Source: Calvatia gigantea (Eukaryota; Basidiomycota; Agaricomycetes; Agaricales; Lycoperdaceae). Taken from it: 64,000 bases of DNA. The stretch spans positions 1,922,001 through 1,986,000 of the forward strand of contig JACAAK010000003.1 in NCBI GenBank assembly GCA_025093985.1, written 5' to 3'. A program made the translations under genes and the position numbers. Within the stretch, counting starts at the first letter, position 1. Each line of letters begins with the position of its first letter. The notes under the pieces are model-generated. The model did not search any database. It saw nothing but the letters and a program-made list of their open reading frames with translations, and was not told the DNA's origin. This document shows, one piece after another, positions 11,867 to 23,990 of the stretch.

Positions 11867-12097
11867 GATGACGGTCAGACCCAAAAAGGGGATATGTGAA
11901 TTGATGCTCAAACTTGCAATCATCTCAGTGACGGCCAAGCAGCCCGACGGGCTACACGGCAACCGCTTTCTTATCCGCCATCCCGCTCTCGTTATTTCGT
12001 GTTTCTCGCTTCCCTTTGGCATATAAATTCCGGCTTCACTCTGACCCGCGACAGCTATACCCAAACCACTGGATGGTTCCCCTCGAATAATCTACAC
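11867..12097. promoter_or_regulatory. Divergent promoter region RRP15 / ankyrin-DIL gene
   Basis: The 231 nt between the two start codons must contain both promoters and 5' UTRs. No clear TATA box or repeated operator-like element is visible. The assignment follows only from head-to-head gene orientation. Confidence 0.4.
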
Positions 12098-15000
12098 ATG
12101 ACAACTGCAGCACCCATAAACCTAAATTCCCTCGACCTCGCTCCTGAACCAGACCTCCACCCTCTTTACCCAACTCCAGCTCAGATCTCCGCTCTTCTAA
12201 GCATCCATTCGGGCCTCTCACCCGCGGAGAAATCAACGCTTATAGCTCACTGCGCATCGCGTGCATGCGTATTTGGAGATCTCACCCTCCTGCAGCATCT
12301 TCTCACAGATCCTCAGGCCCAAGTCCATCTGGACCTTCATGCACGCGATGAGGACGGACTAGGATTGGTCAGTTTGGCAATACACGGTTTTGGCGCGGAT
12401 AGTGACAAGGATGTTGAGAGGGAAGAGTGCGTCAGGCTGTTGGTCGGTCAGGGTGCTGACATAGAGCCCGACAATGGTTCGCCTAGTCTTTTATCCTTGC
12501 ATGGACGTGTCTTTAACCTGGATGACGTAGCCGGTTGGACTCCCTTGCATCATACAGCCCTGCTTTCGCCACCGACACTGGTATCATATCTGATGACTCA
12601 CGGGTGCTCCCCATTTGCATTGACCAGACGGAACTTGACCCCCCTGGATATTGTGACCGCCCATTCAATTGTTCCTGGAAGAGAAGACGTCGCACTTCTT
12701 CTCGAGGAAGCGATGAGAAGTCAGGGTTGGGAAGGAAATAGGATGGACCAGAGACGAAGGTTAGTAGACCAACAGCAGAAACGTCGAGGAAGGCAGAAGG
12801 AGTTGCGCGAAGACGTGGCCACAATTTTGGGTATTCACCCGAGGTGGTGGGGGTCGGAGCCGGAAATCCTGTCGTCAGGTTCAGATACTTCTGATGATGA
12901 GAGTGATGATCCCGACAATAACGAGATATATGTCAGTGGATTTACTACCATTCTCTTGCGCAACGACCGTCTGATTCCCAGTCCAAAGACACCTCCGTTA
13001 GATTATTCATCTATGCTTGTGTTCTCGCCAGCTACGATACCTCAGATTCTTGAATCACTTGTTACGAACTATCCTCTTTCACTAAAGGATGCAACGCCAG
13101 CCAACTCCCTGTACATGTTGACCCGATTTGCATGCATAGCTTGCGATCACACATGGCTGGAAGAACTAATCTTATCAGCTACTGACGCAATCGAGGAAGT
13201 CTTCTTCGTGAGTCCTGATCCCATTACATGAAATCTTAATTAATTTACTCGCTTCTCAGAGTCGAGCAGAAGACCTCACCTGTCTCGCCTTCTGGCTATA
13301 CAACACTACGCTCTGGCTGCATTTGATCCAATGCGACAATGCCATAAACCAGACATGCGATTTCATGGGTTCATTCGATCTCATCGAAGAAGTCATAAAC
13401 TCCATCTTCGGTACGTCTTTCCTCATTAACAAAACCCTCATAATTTCATTCGAACACCTTTTCCAAAAGTCTTCATTATCAGATTTTCCGAACGGCGAAT
13501 AGATCAACTACTAGACAACGCTATCTTGGATTATTCTCCTTCCTCCAACCTTGACTCAATTCAATTCGAATCCGAGTGGTCTTTCTTCCGTTCCTTCACA
13601 GGTCGCAAGAAAATCACTAAGAATCCACCGATGAACATTACCATTCGCTCACCTACATCTGCGACGGCCCCTGGGAGTCCTGGTCGACCGTCATCACCCT
13701 CCCAAAACCAAATTCCTGCTACTCCCCGCAAGTTTTCATCGCTGAGACAGAGTTTTTCAACGAAACTACAACGTCCTACGCCACTCAGTACACTGTTTTC
13801 TGATCCGGGACAGGCGCAGTTACCCTCGCCGGAGGACTTGATCACATTTTTGTCTGCTTTGCATTCATTCCTCGTTATGTCAGAGATAAATCCGGCGTTG
13901 ATTACGCAGTTGTGGTCGCAAGTGTTTTATTGGACTGCTTGTGGGTCTTTTGTTTGGTTTGCGCTTACTCGGCGTCCCTGATGTCACACAGGCGAAATCT
14001 TTAATCGGATTGTTACTCGCAAGAAGTACTTGTGCCGGTCGAGAGGGGTACAGATTCGATTGAACCTGTTGGTGCTGGAGAATTGGATCACAGAGGCTGG
14101 ATTACCACCTGGCGTTCAAGCGCATTTCGCGCCTGTAAAGGAGTTGTTAAATTGGTTGCAGGTATGAGGCAAACTCAATTACTTTAGTATTCACTTTTTG
14201 ACAGGGGAGGATAGTGTCTATCTACTATAACAGAATTTCCTGATCTCATTTCGACAATTCAGTCAATGAAGAATATTAATCCATTGCAAGTAAGTATTCT
14301 TGTTTTTCCGGTGGACGTAAGCTGACAATTTGGTCTTAGATGCGCCGAGCAGTCCGGGATTACAAGTACGAAGTTAACGAGAATCATATGACAGACGAGT
14401 GTATGCAGTACTTGACGCAGCTGCAAAAAGATTGGGAAAGGCATCGCGTGAAACTAGGCGTAGAAGCGATGCGCAAGGAGGCAAGGGACTGCGCCGCCAA
14501 AACAAAACCAGTACTAATCCGTTTTGGTAGATTAATGAACGCGACCGAGACCACGAAAGTGTTTCCTCCCTCCAAAACGAAGCAGACCAGTCCTTCTCAT
14601 CGACAGCCAGCGTGATGTCCGAGGGACCCAATCCTCAACTCAGTATTGACCTCCTCTTTGACAAGGCGAAGGATAAATCATCCTGGGAGCCCATAAAACC
14701 TCCACAGGCCCTTGGCGAATTACTTGACTCAAGATATATGATTCCACTTATGTTCCCATCAGACCCCCGGCTGTTAGCTGCGTTGCCGAGGAAACTAGTT
14801 TCGGAGACGGCTAAAAATGGGAATGAAAACGTGAAGCCGTCTGCCGGTGAGGAGTATTCGTCGAGGAGGAGTATGGACAGTCACGGGAGCTCGAATCTGT
14901 CGAGTCATAGTCATGATGACGTTGGTGGGATTATGTCCTGGCGTTGTCGTAATCGCAAAATCAGGCGGGTAGGTGTTGGTGCTCTGCAGAGAATTGATGG

Positions 15001-15286
15001 TGTTGTTTCGGCTGCCAGATGGGGAAGGCCGGTGGACCCACGTTTTGTGGAGGATGATGACGGCGAGGGTGAAAATGAGGGAGGTGATGAAGGGGAAGGT
15101 GTAGAGAAGACGCTCCATCCGTCGTATTCGGCGGATGACTTACACAGGATCGTGGACGAAGAAGCGGCGAGGACAAGTACACAATTGACTCCACTCACAA
15201 GGAAACCCTCGGCCCATGCTGGAAGGAGGGGGAGACAGAGTATTGGCGAGACAACGCCCGTGGAGACCCAGGGACGTGGGTTCTAG
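12098..15286 (+). CDS. Ankyrin-repeat and DIL (dilute) domain protein
   Basis: Seven exons: 12098-13207, 13260-13410, 13470-13940, 13992-14161, 14215-14289, 14340-14480, 14531-15286; about 957 residues. Ankyrin-like repeats lie at roughly residues 45-210 (DVAGWTPLHHTALLSPPTLV, NLTPLDIV). The DIL domain follows: FIIRFSERRIDQLLD, LITQLWSQVFYWTAC, IFNRIVTRKKYLCRSRG, IRLNLLVLENWIT, LLNWLQCLSTITEFPDL, STIQSMKNINPLQMRRAV. DIL is the cargo-binding fold of class V myosin tails; free-standing ankyrin-DIL proteins are known in fungi but poorly characterised. The C-terminal third is disordered and acidic. The intron at 14481-14530 has GC-AG ends with a perfect TACTAAT branch site; without it the frame is lost. 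The start at 12098 is preferred over one at 11999 because the intervening residues look unconserved. Confidence 0.87.
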
Positions 15287-15663
15287 CCATCGTGTGCGAC
15301 GCGTGGATTGGAGCCCGCATTAGGGGTTGGGCCTGTTGTAGTCGGTTGCTGCTCTCGAAACAGTATACCGAACTGTTTGTGTAGTTTACGATATTTTCAC
15401 TCGTTGTGATTCCGGGTGTAGGGATTAGTGATTGTTTTGCAGGTTTTTTTTATATCATAGAGCGCAAGTGTCATCATATGTTTAGTGTGTCTGCAATGGC
15501 TGTGCGAAGCTCGTCGTCTTGGCGCTGCGGAATCTCCGTCGAGAAGTGACAAGTGTGGTGTTGTTCCCTTCATAAAGCTGTTCTTCCATTCGCACCCCCT
15601 TCTGCGTTGCCCACACAAACCCTCCTTCTCGTTCAAACTACTTGGTACCCTGCAGCATTACAG
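15287..15663. other. Intergenic, 377 nt
   Basis: Between two plus-strand genes (ankyrin-DIL stop and rhomboid start). It holds the 3' UTR of the first and the promoter of the second. No structured element is recognised. Confidence 0.4.
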
Positions 15664-17982
15664 ATGGCTAACCACTACCACAACGATCAATACTCATATT
15701 CGGATCCTTTCACGGACCGCCCTAACCATCAAGCTCAAGGAGAACCCGGCGCTCGTTTCTCCTCCTTCCCTCAAACTGATTACCACACACTTCCTACGCT
15801 TTCTTATTCCACGACGATGGCCAGCAAGAAAGAGGACGGCCTTATTTCAACTGAACAGAGTAGTTACGTGCAAGGGAGAATGTCAAGATCGTACAGCAGT
15901 CATTCCAAGAGCCCATCCATGGACAAAAGTGGCGGTGCTGCAGCGGAGTACTATGACTCTGCACCTGCAGCGTCATCAAACTTCGTGAACTCCGGTGCAG
16001 GCGCTGGAGATCGACTAGGCAAGGTCGACGAAGAATATGATCGCAATTATGGTCATGGACGACATGATACGAGCTTTAGTTATGGCGGACACGATGACGG
16101 AGACAAGATGAAGCCATTCAACGATGCGTCGAACACTTCTTTGGTCAATAACGCAGCAGTACCTGGAAAGACCGGGTTACATGACATGGGTATGTGTCTT
16201 TTTGAAGAGGGTACATGTCTTGTTGAGTAAGGTGGTTCAATTGCAGAGTATGCGGAACCGCCGGATCGAAATGGCAACCACGGGAAAGGGAATGCGTTTA
16301 CCAAGTTCCTGGCAAGCGGGAAATACCCTCTAGAACAGAGGATCGAAGATAAGAAGAGGGGAATCGGAAGGCAGAGATATCCTTTCGTCGGTATGTCTTA
16401 GGTCTTGGAGTGTTCGATCTGAGTGCTTATTCCAGGGATTGCAGTTTGGGCGCTGACAACCGTAATGCTTGGAGTCCTCATCTGGGAGCTTGTTCTGAAT
16501 TCAAGGGAGCAAGGAAGTCCTATTTCCTTGAAGGTGCGTCCAAACAACATACCTTGGAGACGTGACGTTAAATGTTGAGACGAACGAGTAGCCTGTGGTG
16601 AATCCGATGTTGGGTCCCTCATCATCTGCGCTTATAAACCTCGGAGCACGATTCCCGCCTTGTATGAAGGCAGTCAGTGATGTACCTCTGACCACAAACT
16701 TACCTTGTCTGTGCCTTCATTCAGCTCTCCGGCTGAGACCAATACTGATCGGTCCCTTAGGCATGAATAACACTGCTAACCCTCCCGACCGCGCTTGTTC
16801 GCTAGAAACAATTTGTGGCTTTGGAGGCTTCCATGGCCAAGAGCCCAGCCAATGGTTCCGGTCAGTGCTTCCCCAGCTTTACAGCAGCTTGCCCAAATAA
16901 TATCCCTTGGCTCATAGTTTCATCACACCAATCTTTCTGCATGCCGGGATTATCCACTTTCTTCTGAACATGCTCGCACAATGGACCTTATCTGCACAAA
17001 TTGAGCGAGAAATGGGATCGGGAGGATTTATCCTCACCTATTTCGCTGCGGGTATTTTTGGGTATGTTGATTTTTTAATTGGTTTCTTGTAAAGGATGGG
17101 TGTTGATATATTATGGCTAGAAATGTATTGGGGGGCAACTTTTCATTGGTCGGAGTGCCTTCGGTTGGTGCCAGTGGAGCGATCTTTGGTACTGTTGCGG
17201 TACGCCTTCACCTGCCTTTTCCGACGAAAGCCTTGAAGTTTGATGTTTCGGGTTCTAGGTTACCTGGGTTGACTTATTCGCTCATTGGAAGTACCACTAT
17301 CGGCCCGTGCGCAGGGTAAGCGATGTCCCAAATATCATATCTGTTGCGTCGCTCATGAGCATTCAGCTCGTTTTCATGACTATTGAACTCCTCATCGGTA
17401 TTGCGATTGGCTACATCCCATGTGAGTTGCAGTTACCTCTTAGCGATGGCTATGCTAATCCAATGATGCAGATGTCGATAACTTTGGTTGGTACTGCATA
17501 AAGCGAGAATAATTCAAGATACTGACATCTTGTAGCACATATCGGTGGATTTGTTATGGGCCTCCTCGTTGGAACAGTTTTCTATCCCGTGATCAGTGAA
17601 TCGAAACGCCATCGCTCCATCACCTGGGGATTCAAGATTGCCGCCATTCCCATAGCGGTCATCCTCTTTGTCGTACTCACTAGGAACTTCTACACTTCGA
17701 ATCCCTATGCGGGTATGTTTTCGCTCAGTCACCCTGCACGGTGCTTGTTGGCTGACATTTCAAAGCTTGCTCTGGCTGCAGGTACCTTTCCTGTTTCCCC
17801 ACCGCCTCCAATAACCACTGTAAAGGGTAAGCTGATCTCTAATTCTGTTCCTGCTGTCCCCTCTAAACCCTATTCTTTTTAGAACTGGTATGCACATGAG
17901 GCATCTTTTCTGCCGCGGCCTACTCACCATTCTTTCTTGTCTTCTAGGCTTGACCCCCTTCTCAACTCCCTTGAACAACTGA
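15664..17982 (+). CDS. Rhomboid-family intramembrane serine protease
   Basis: Fourteen exons, all in frame: 15664-16189, 16247-16390, 16436-16533, 16592-16706, 16761-16860, 16918-17061, 17121-17199, 17259-17315, 17367-17421, 17472-17486, 17536-17712, 17766-17826, 17883-17887, 17948-17982. A long disordered Ser/Gly/Asp-rich cytosolic N terminus precedes the first membrane segment (AVWALTTVMLGVLIWELVL). The lumenal loop carries NPMLGPSSSALINLGARFPP. The core has FITPIFLHAGIIHFLLNM, the catalytic serine in VGASGAIFG, and the catalytic histidine in FAHIGGFVMG. After the last membrane helix comes a Cys-rich tail (ACSGCRYLSCFPTASNNHC). Rhomboids cleave transmembrane substrates within the bilayer; this long-N-terminus class is in the secretory pathway by family knowledge. 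Exons of 15 nt and 5 nt are needed to rebuild YVDNFAHIGG and CKGTGL. Confidence 0.92.
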
Positions 17983-18495
17983 TTCTTCTAGTCGCTAGAG
18001 TTCCAAGCCGAGTATGAAAACTGCATTACCTGAGGACTTCTGACGGACTGGATCTTATTTGCATCGTGATATTGTGCTTTCCATGTTACTCACTTAGCAA
18101 TGGACATCTGTTTCATTTTGTTTTCCCTCGTTTAGCCCGTGACATTCCGTGTTGTTAATAGATAGCGGCAATTATCCCATTAATCCTGGAAGAGCCCGTA
18201 CCTACCACATTGACCAATTTGGCTCTGACCTGGCTTCGTCTCCCGTGCGTGGCACGAATTTCATCGTGTCACGTGGAGCAGCAACTAAGATTTGAGTTGG
18301 TTAATTGAATTTGCTGCTCGTATTCGACACCAATGACCTAACACTCTCAACTGCTGTCTTATGTTCATCTATCCTAATACATTGCTGGATATACCTCAGC
18401 ATTCCTTTCAGCCATAGAAGTCTGAAAGAACCCCGGCGCACCCTATCTTCTGCCCCGGACTCTTTTGCACCAGTTGTTTACAAATTTCACTCTAA
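17983..18495. other. Intergenic, 513 nt
   Basis: Between the rhomboid stop and the CAS1-like start, both on the plus strand. Only short unsupported open frames occur. I see no RNA gene or repeat. Confidence 0.4.
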
Positions 18496-21415
18496 ATGCC
18501 GTCTCTACGACCTCGTGGTTTTGTTCTTAACCCGTCGTGGCCTCATTACCTCTGGGTCCTTGTGTCATGTCTTGCTATTATCCTTGGCCTCTTGCGTTTA
18601 ACACTGTTCGGTTTGTGGGGATGTCCTTGCCATGGTATGTGGTTACTGACTTGATTATACCGTTCGTAGATTGGCTGGATTCTATGCACTGTCATGCCCT
18701 ACTTAACACCGGTACATGGCTAGATGAGAATTGGAAAAACTGGCAACCAGACGGTACGTGAATTTCAGCACACACATTGCTCAAATAGATCGACATTTCT
18801 GAAAAATTTCAGGGTGCATGCTCCACACCTATACACCCAAAGACTCTCGCAAATGCCTACAATCCAAGAGCGTTGTTTTTGTTGGTGACTCTGTCACTCG
18901 AAAGCTCTCTTTCCAATTTGCCAACATCATCGACCCTGACCTCCCACTTGCTCCTCCGAATGATAACCAAAAGCACTCCGATCATACCCTCCAATCATCC
19001 GAAGGAGTGGAAATCTCGTTCTTCTGGGACCCATTCCTCAATAGTAGCCATACTACCGACCTTCTCAAAACCAATTCTCATGACACGAGGAACAAACGCC
19101 CGGGACTTCTTGTGCTTGGATCAGGCCTTTGGTATCTGCGTTATGCGGACATGTCAGGTGGTGTACCAGCATGGCAAGCTAACGTAGCCCACCGCGTCTC
19201 AACAATCATGCAACAACCCATATGGCCAGCAGACCTTACTGTCATGCTCCCGGTTGAACTTGTTATCCCTTTAAAGCTCACACCTGACCGTGCGGCAACG
19301 ATGCATCCATCTGATATTGACGCCATGAATTCCGACTTGTATCACCGTGTATATCCTGCCCCCGATGGGTTCATTACAAACTGGATTGGTAGTCAAAGTC
19401 CAGCAGTAATGCCTATCGCGCTACCGAGGGTGTTTAATGAAATGTTGGATGCGTCGCAGACGGAGGACGGGTTGCATTTCAATGACGAGGTTGTTAAAGC
19501 CCAGGCGAATGTTTTGCTGAATTTGAGGTGCAATAATGCTTTACCCAAGGTGTACCCTCTGAGCAAGACGTGCTGTAACCGGTACCCAGTACCGTCATTC
19601 GCGCATGTTTTCGCGTTATTCTTGGCGTTCCTATGGGGGCCGTATACTTGGTTCAGGATGCGCCAGTCAGGTAAGTATCTTGCTTAGTTTTACCCGGAAA
19701 GAAGTTCTCAAATACGGCCAGGCTCGGGTATTCGGGTAATAATTGCCTCAGTGACTGGAGAGAACGAAATTCCCGCACTTACATTAAGTGCCGGGGCAAT
19801 TCTCATTTACGTCGCGGATCGGACAGGCCTTTGGCTCAAAGAACAGAAGCAGTTCGACTTCTGGGGCTTTATTCTCCTTTCTATCAGTTGTTTGGTGTAT
19901 GGGATGTTCACGCTCAAAAGAGGAGATAAAGACTTGGGGTTCTTAAATCGAGATCAGACGGATGAGTGGAAGGGGTGGATGCAGTGTCAGACGATTTCCT
20001 ATTCCTTATTGGTGGTTTTGACCGCTGATCTGACTTCGGATTTCTACAGTCGCAATTCTTATATACCATTACTTCAGTGCCTCGAAAGTTTCAGGCATCT
20101 ATAATCCCATTCGCGTGCTGGTCGCATCTTATCTTTTCATGACGGGTTTTGGTCACACTACCTTCTATCTGCGGAAAGCGGACTTTTCCTTCGCTCGAAT
20201 CGCTCAGGTATGTACCTCGGATGTCTGAATATTGCTTCATTTTCTTCTTACTCATATGACAAATGTAGATCATGGTCCGGCTGAATTTCTTGACAGTCCT
20301 TCTGGCATATACAATGAACACCGATTACATGTTCTACTACTTCGCACCTCTCGTGTCGATGTGGTATCTCGTCGCCTACGCCACATTATTCCTCGGTTCG
20401 CAATACAACGAGCGCACAGCTTTCTTTCTGGGGAAAATAATCCTCTCTGCCTCCCTCATTGCGTGGTTCTTCAAGGCAGGAATGGCCGCTAGAGATCCTA
20501 TTTGGGTTGTTGAAGGACGTCTTTAACATTCGGTGGTCAGCGCGAGAGTGGACGTTCCGGGTGACACTGGATTTGTGGATTGTATACGTCGGAATGCTTG
20601 CTGCATTTGCCACAATCAAAATACGCGAACATAGGCTTACGGATCACCCAAGATGGCCTATGGCCGTCAAAGCCGCTGTTGTAGCGTCTATCTTCGTTCT
20701 CGTATGGTTCTTCGCGTTCGAATTAGCCCAGGAGAGTAAGTACACGTACAACGCCTGGCATCCCTACATTTCGCCACTGCCGGTCTTGGCGTTTGTGGTG
20801 TTGAGGAATGCAAATGCAACGCTGCGCTCGGTGTCCTCAAAAGCGTTCATGTTCGTGGGCAAGTGTTCGTTGGAGCTGTTTATCATGCAATATCACTTTT
20901 GGCTGGCAGGGGACACGAAAGGCGTGTTGTTGATCATTCCCGGGACAAAGTGGAGGCCGGTCAACTTTGTAATCACGAGCTTTATTTTCGTGTATCTTTG
21001 CCATCGGGTTGCGAATGCCACGGGAGATGTCACGAAGATCCTATGCGGGGAGCTGGGAGGTTTACCAATTGTGCAGGTGAATGGCGTACCTTTGGCACCA
21101 CCTGCTCCCGATCATGGCGGAAATGGCGATGCTAGTGGTGAAACCGAAGCCATTCGTCTGATGCCTTCGAATGAGTCCGGGAGGAAGGATATGGATGGAA
21201 ATCCACTACCTCCCGAGCCTAATACGCCCATTCGGCCAGTACACGGGAGGAGAGGGGTGGATGTGTCGATGGATGGCCGTTCACCAATAAATCCTTCAGT
21301 ACGTTTGGACCGCTTAATGACCACAATGAATTGGCCGCGGGGGTTGCAAGGGAAGACAGTTGTCTTGCTCTGCTGTTTGTGGATCTTGAATGTTTTGTGG
21401 ACTTATCCTGAATAG
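18496..21415 (+). CDS. CAS1: CAS1-like protein: PC-esterase domain plus multi-pass O-acyltransferase domain
   Basis: Exons 18496-18634, 18670-18753, 18813-19670, 19752-19985, 20050-20207 and 20269-21415. An N-terminal membrane segment ([20 protein letters not shown]) leads into a lumenal PC-esterase-type domain with the GDS block ([15 protein letters not shown]) and a late DGLHF motif, then Cys-rich residues. The C-terminal half is the multi-pass Cas1p acyltransferase domain: [101 protein letters not shown]. In Cryptococcus Cas1 is required for O-acetylation of capsular glucuronoxylomannan; the substrate here is inferred to be a cell-wall or secreted glycan. Oddity: one extra base near 20481-20490 breaks the frame between WFFKAG and [11 protein letters not shown], with no room for an intron. 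Confidence 0.85.
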
Positions 21416-22280
21416 AAGTAGGACAGCGCCAGGGCACTTTTGCTTTTGATTATTCTTGGATTTGGTATGGTGTAAATTGTAGTAAATGCTAATACGTCAA
21501 TATGATGCACGCGAACAGATCCTCCTTGTTGAAACGGCTGAGAGTAATGGGGTCAGAAGAGATGCAAGAGTTTGAGAACATTGAGGGTATCATTAGGTTG
21601 AAGACAAAGTGTAATGTAAAGCCTCGCCATAGCGTCGCGGACAGCTCAGTGGCAATTGCATAATCCTATGAACTAAAAATAACTGATCAAGTACCTACGA
21701 AAAACAAGTTAGTCCTCGTGATCAGGATTAGAAGTGAACTGGAGAATGATCAGTATTAGCATGGTAATGCTCATCAACGGTTGTCCTTTAGACAGCGTCA
21801 GGGCTTGACTTCTAGATGTATGCATCCTTTCTGTAGCATTGGAAAGAATGATTCTACCCACCTGTTGATATAAAGGACCAAATCCGGGATAAGAACTGGT
21901 GATAAACGTCAGCACCGAGTCCATGCAAGGAGATGAAATGTGTCAGAAATTTGGGTATATGAATAAAATTCATGAGCCGTAGCTTCGAAGTAGCGATTCA
22001 TTTATGTCTTCATACATAGAAACTCCAACGATGCACTCACCTGTGTATCGGACGAATTACGAGGCCAAGGAACAAGAGTTGAGAAACAAAAAAAAAGTGA
22101 GGACTTTGAAGATCTGCAATTTAGGGCCGGTTCTCCCAAGTTGCTGCAACTTCGAGATGAAGGGGAATGATTACGTAAGCGTGGGTTCGTGGTTGCGTAG
22201 AGGCAACTGATGTCTGGCTCTTTTGACTCCTCCAGTGACCTCCTCCTCTCCACCCCCGTCCTCGTTCTTTCTGCGCAAGG
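21416..22280. other. Mostly non-coding stretch, possible short membrane-protein gene on minus strand
   Basis: The minus strand at about 21713-21925 reads as SVLTFITSSYPGFGPLYQQ, a GT-AG intron, then a piece ending in a hydrophobic helix (SITMLILIILQFTSNPDHED, stop at 21713). This would suit a small tail-anchored or membrane-subunit protein whose upstream exons lie toward 22060-22200. I could not complete the model or recognise a family. The remainder holds the CAS1 3' UTR and the STS1 promoter. Confidence 0.25.
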
Positions 22281-23561
22281 ATGGCCAACGTTTTACACCA
22301 TCATATAGAATTCGCTCCTAGGCCCGTTGCCCATGCCCCCTCCCCATTTGGTTTTGGTTTCGGCCTGGGGCAGAGCTCGACGTCTGGAGCGGGTCCCTTA
22401 GGGTGGCAGCCAGCGTCTACACCAGGCCACACAAATCCCCAGGCCTTCCACCAATTGGCTTCATCAATGAATCAAGCAACAACGGTATCCTCACCATCAC
22501 ACAGATCAACTAAGAGACGATTTGAACCCGACGATGAGGATTCGACACCCTCCGGGAAAACTTCGGTGAATCGCGACGAGTCAATGGATCGTAGTCCAAC
22601 ACCTGAAAGACCAAAGCGATCACTCAAACGAGCGAGGATTGCACCTTCCGATCCTGGGACAAAGGAGCAAGTCGGTGCGAAGGGAAACAAGCCTTCCTCA
22701 TCGGAGGAAGATGAGATAGACGTCGGAGTCCTGCTAGGCATGTGTTTGTCTTCTCCTTCCTCTCAATCCTCCTAATTTTTTCCCCGGTTACTAGCAAGCC
22801 TGCCGACACAAACACTTCTACCACTGTTGAATGCCCTGCTCAAAGCACACCCATCGTTGAAGTCAGCCCTCCTGCCGCTCATACCCCGACCGACCTTAGA
22901 TACAGCAATTCAAGCCTTGGCGCATGCTGCGAGAAAGCTGCGCGACGCTTACCCTTATTCGAATACCCCATCATTTCCACAGACAGGTTTCGGCTTTGGG
23001 AATAGGCCTCAGAGCACGTCGACGTCGTCCTACCAACATAATGGGGGGATGAGAGACGCCTACGTCATCTCCCGGCTTCGGCCACACATAAACGAATTCG
23101 TTGCCTCGTGTACATCATACCTCCCTTATTTCTCCTGCATATTAACCCCGAAACAACCTACCGGAAACTCCCATCAACACCAACAGGATCCACCTCCACC
23201 TAATTTCGCACAGCTTAACAAGGAAAAATTTCACCCCCTAGAATCCTTTACGTGTCTATCAGCCATCACGCAGCATATTATGGATCAGCCTCCCTTAACC
23301 CAAACCTCCCTTGGCCCCCTGTTGCTTCCCCGCTTAGGCGACGAATGGAATGCATGGGTGGATAAAGTGGACGAGATTGTCAATAGACAAGGAGGCATGT
23401 TCGGGATGGAGACAGTACGAACATGGGAGAATGCCCTGGACACATTCGCGGCTGCGAAAGATTTTGAGGGTGCGGCTCTGATGAAGGGCATTCGAGATAA
23501 ATGGGTGATAAAAGTGGGATGGCTGGTGAACAGGGTACTTCATGTGTCAATGGACGTCTAA
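22281..23561 (+). CDS. STS1: Tethering factor for nuclear proteasome (STS1/Cut8)
   Basis: Two exons, 22281-22737 and 22795-23561, about 407 residues. The N terminus is disordered, Gly/Phe/Ser-rich, then basic (KRRFEPDDED, RPKRSLKRARIAP), as expected for the Lys-rich N-terminal region that binds the proteasome. The Cut8 fold follows: ASLPTQTLLPLLNALLKAHP, LIPRPTLDTAIQALAHAARK, ISRLRPHINEFVASCTSYLP, and a C-terminal helical block (WENALDTFAAAKDFEGAALM). Sts1/Cut8 anchors proteasomes to the nucleus and supports nuclear protein turnover. The intron at 22738-22794 begins with GC (AG|GCATGT) and ends ACTAG; no GT donor gives the required phase. Identity is confident. Confidence 0.87.
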
Positions 23562-23990
23562 ATAAGGCGCACCTTGCTTGTGTGGACCTCAGCTTTACCA
23601 CTCTCCTTTTTTCTGAAATTTCTTCGTCTGCGTTTTCACTGTAGCTCCACCGCACTCATGCATACGCCGGTCACGACTTATCGGGATTACGAACCATTCT
23701 CCTTCTCTCACAACTCATGTTCCCCACGTTTGTATCCGCAGTCAAAACTAAGTACACGTCACAATAAAATTATAATTTGTTACTCAAGTCCGCTCCTTGG
23801 TGGTAGCAGCATCGGCTATACAGCAAACCTTTCACTCATTACGATAGTTTGTTTATGCCAATATCAACTAGGGACTGGTAACAAGCAGACCACAACAATA
23901 AAAAGTTGACGGTGACGCCTGGCGAGTGGGCCGTTGGATTTGGACGCCGGTCCCAACTGGACAATCGTTTGCTGTGAAATCGTCCCATGC
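23562..23990. other. Intergenic, 429 nt
   Basis: Between the STS1 stop and the chosen start of the next plus-strand gene. It holds a 3' UTR and a promoter. Nothing else is recognisable. Confidence 0.4.

Noticed and set aside
14340..14615. Open frame reading through the GC-AG intron of the DIL gene
   Set aside because: Continues as unconserved ARDCAAKTKPVLIRFG and stops; splicing with the GC donor keeps the protein in the next exon's 252-codon frame.
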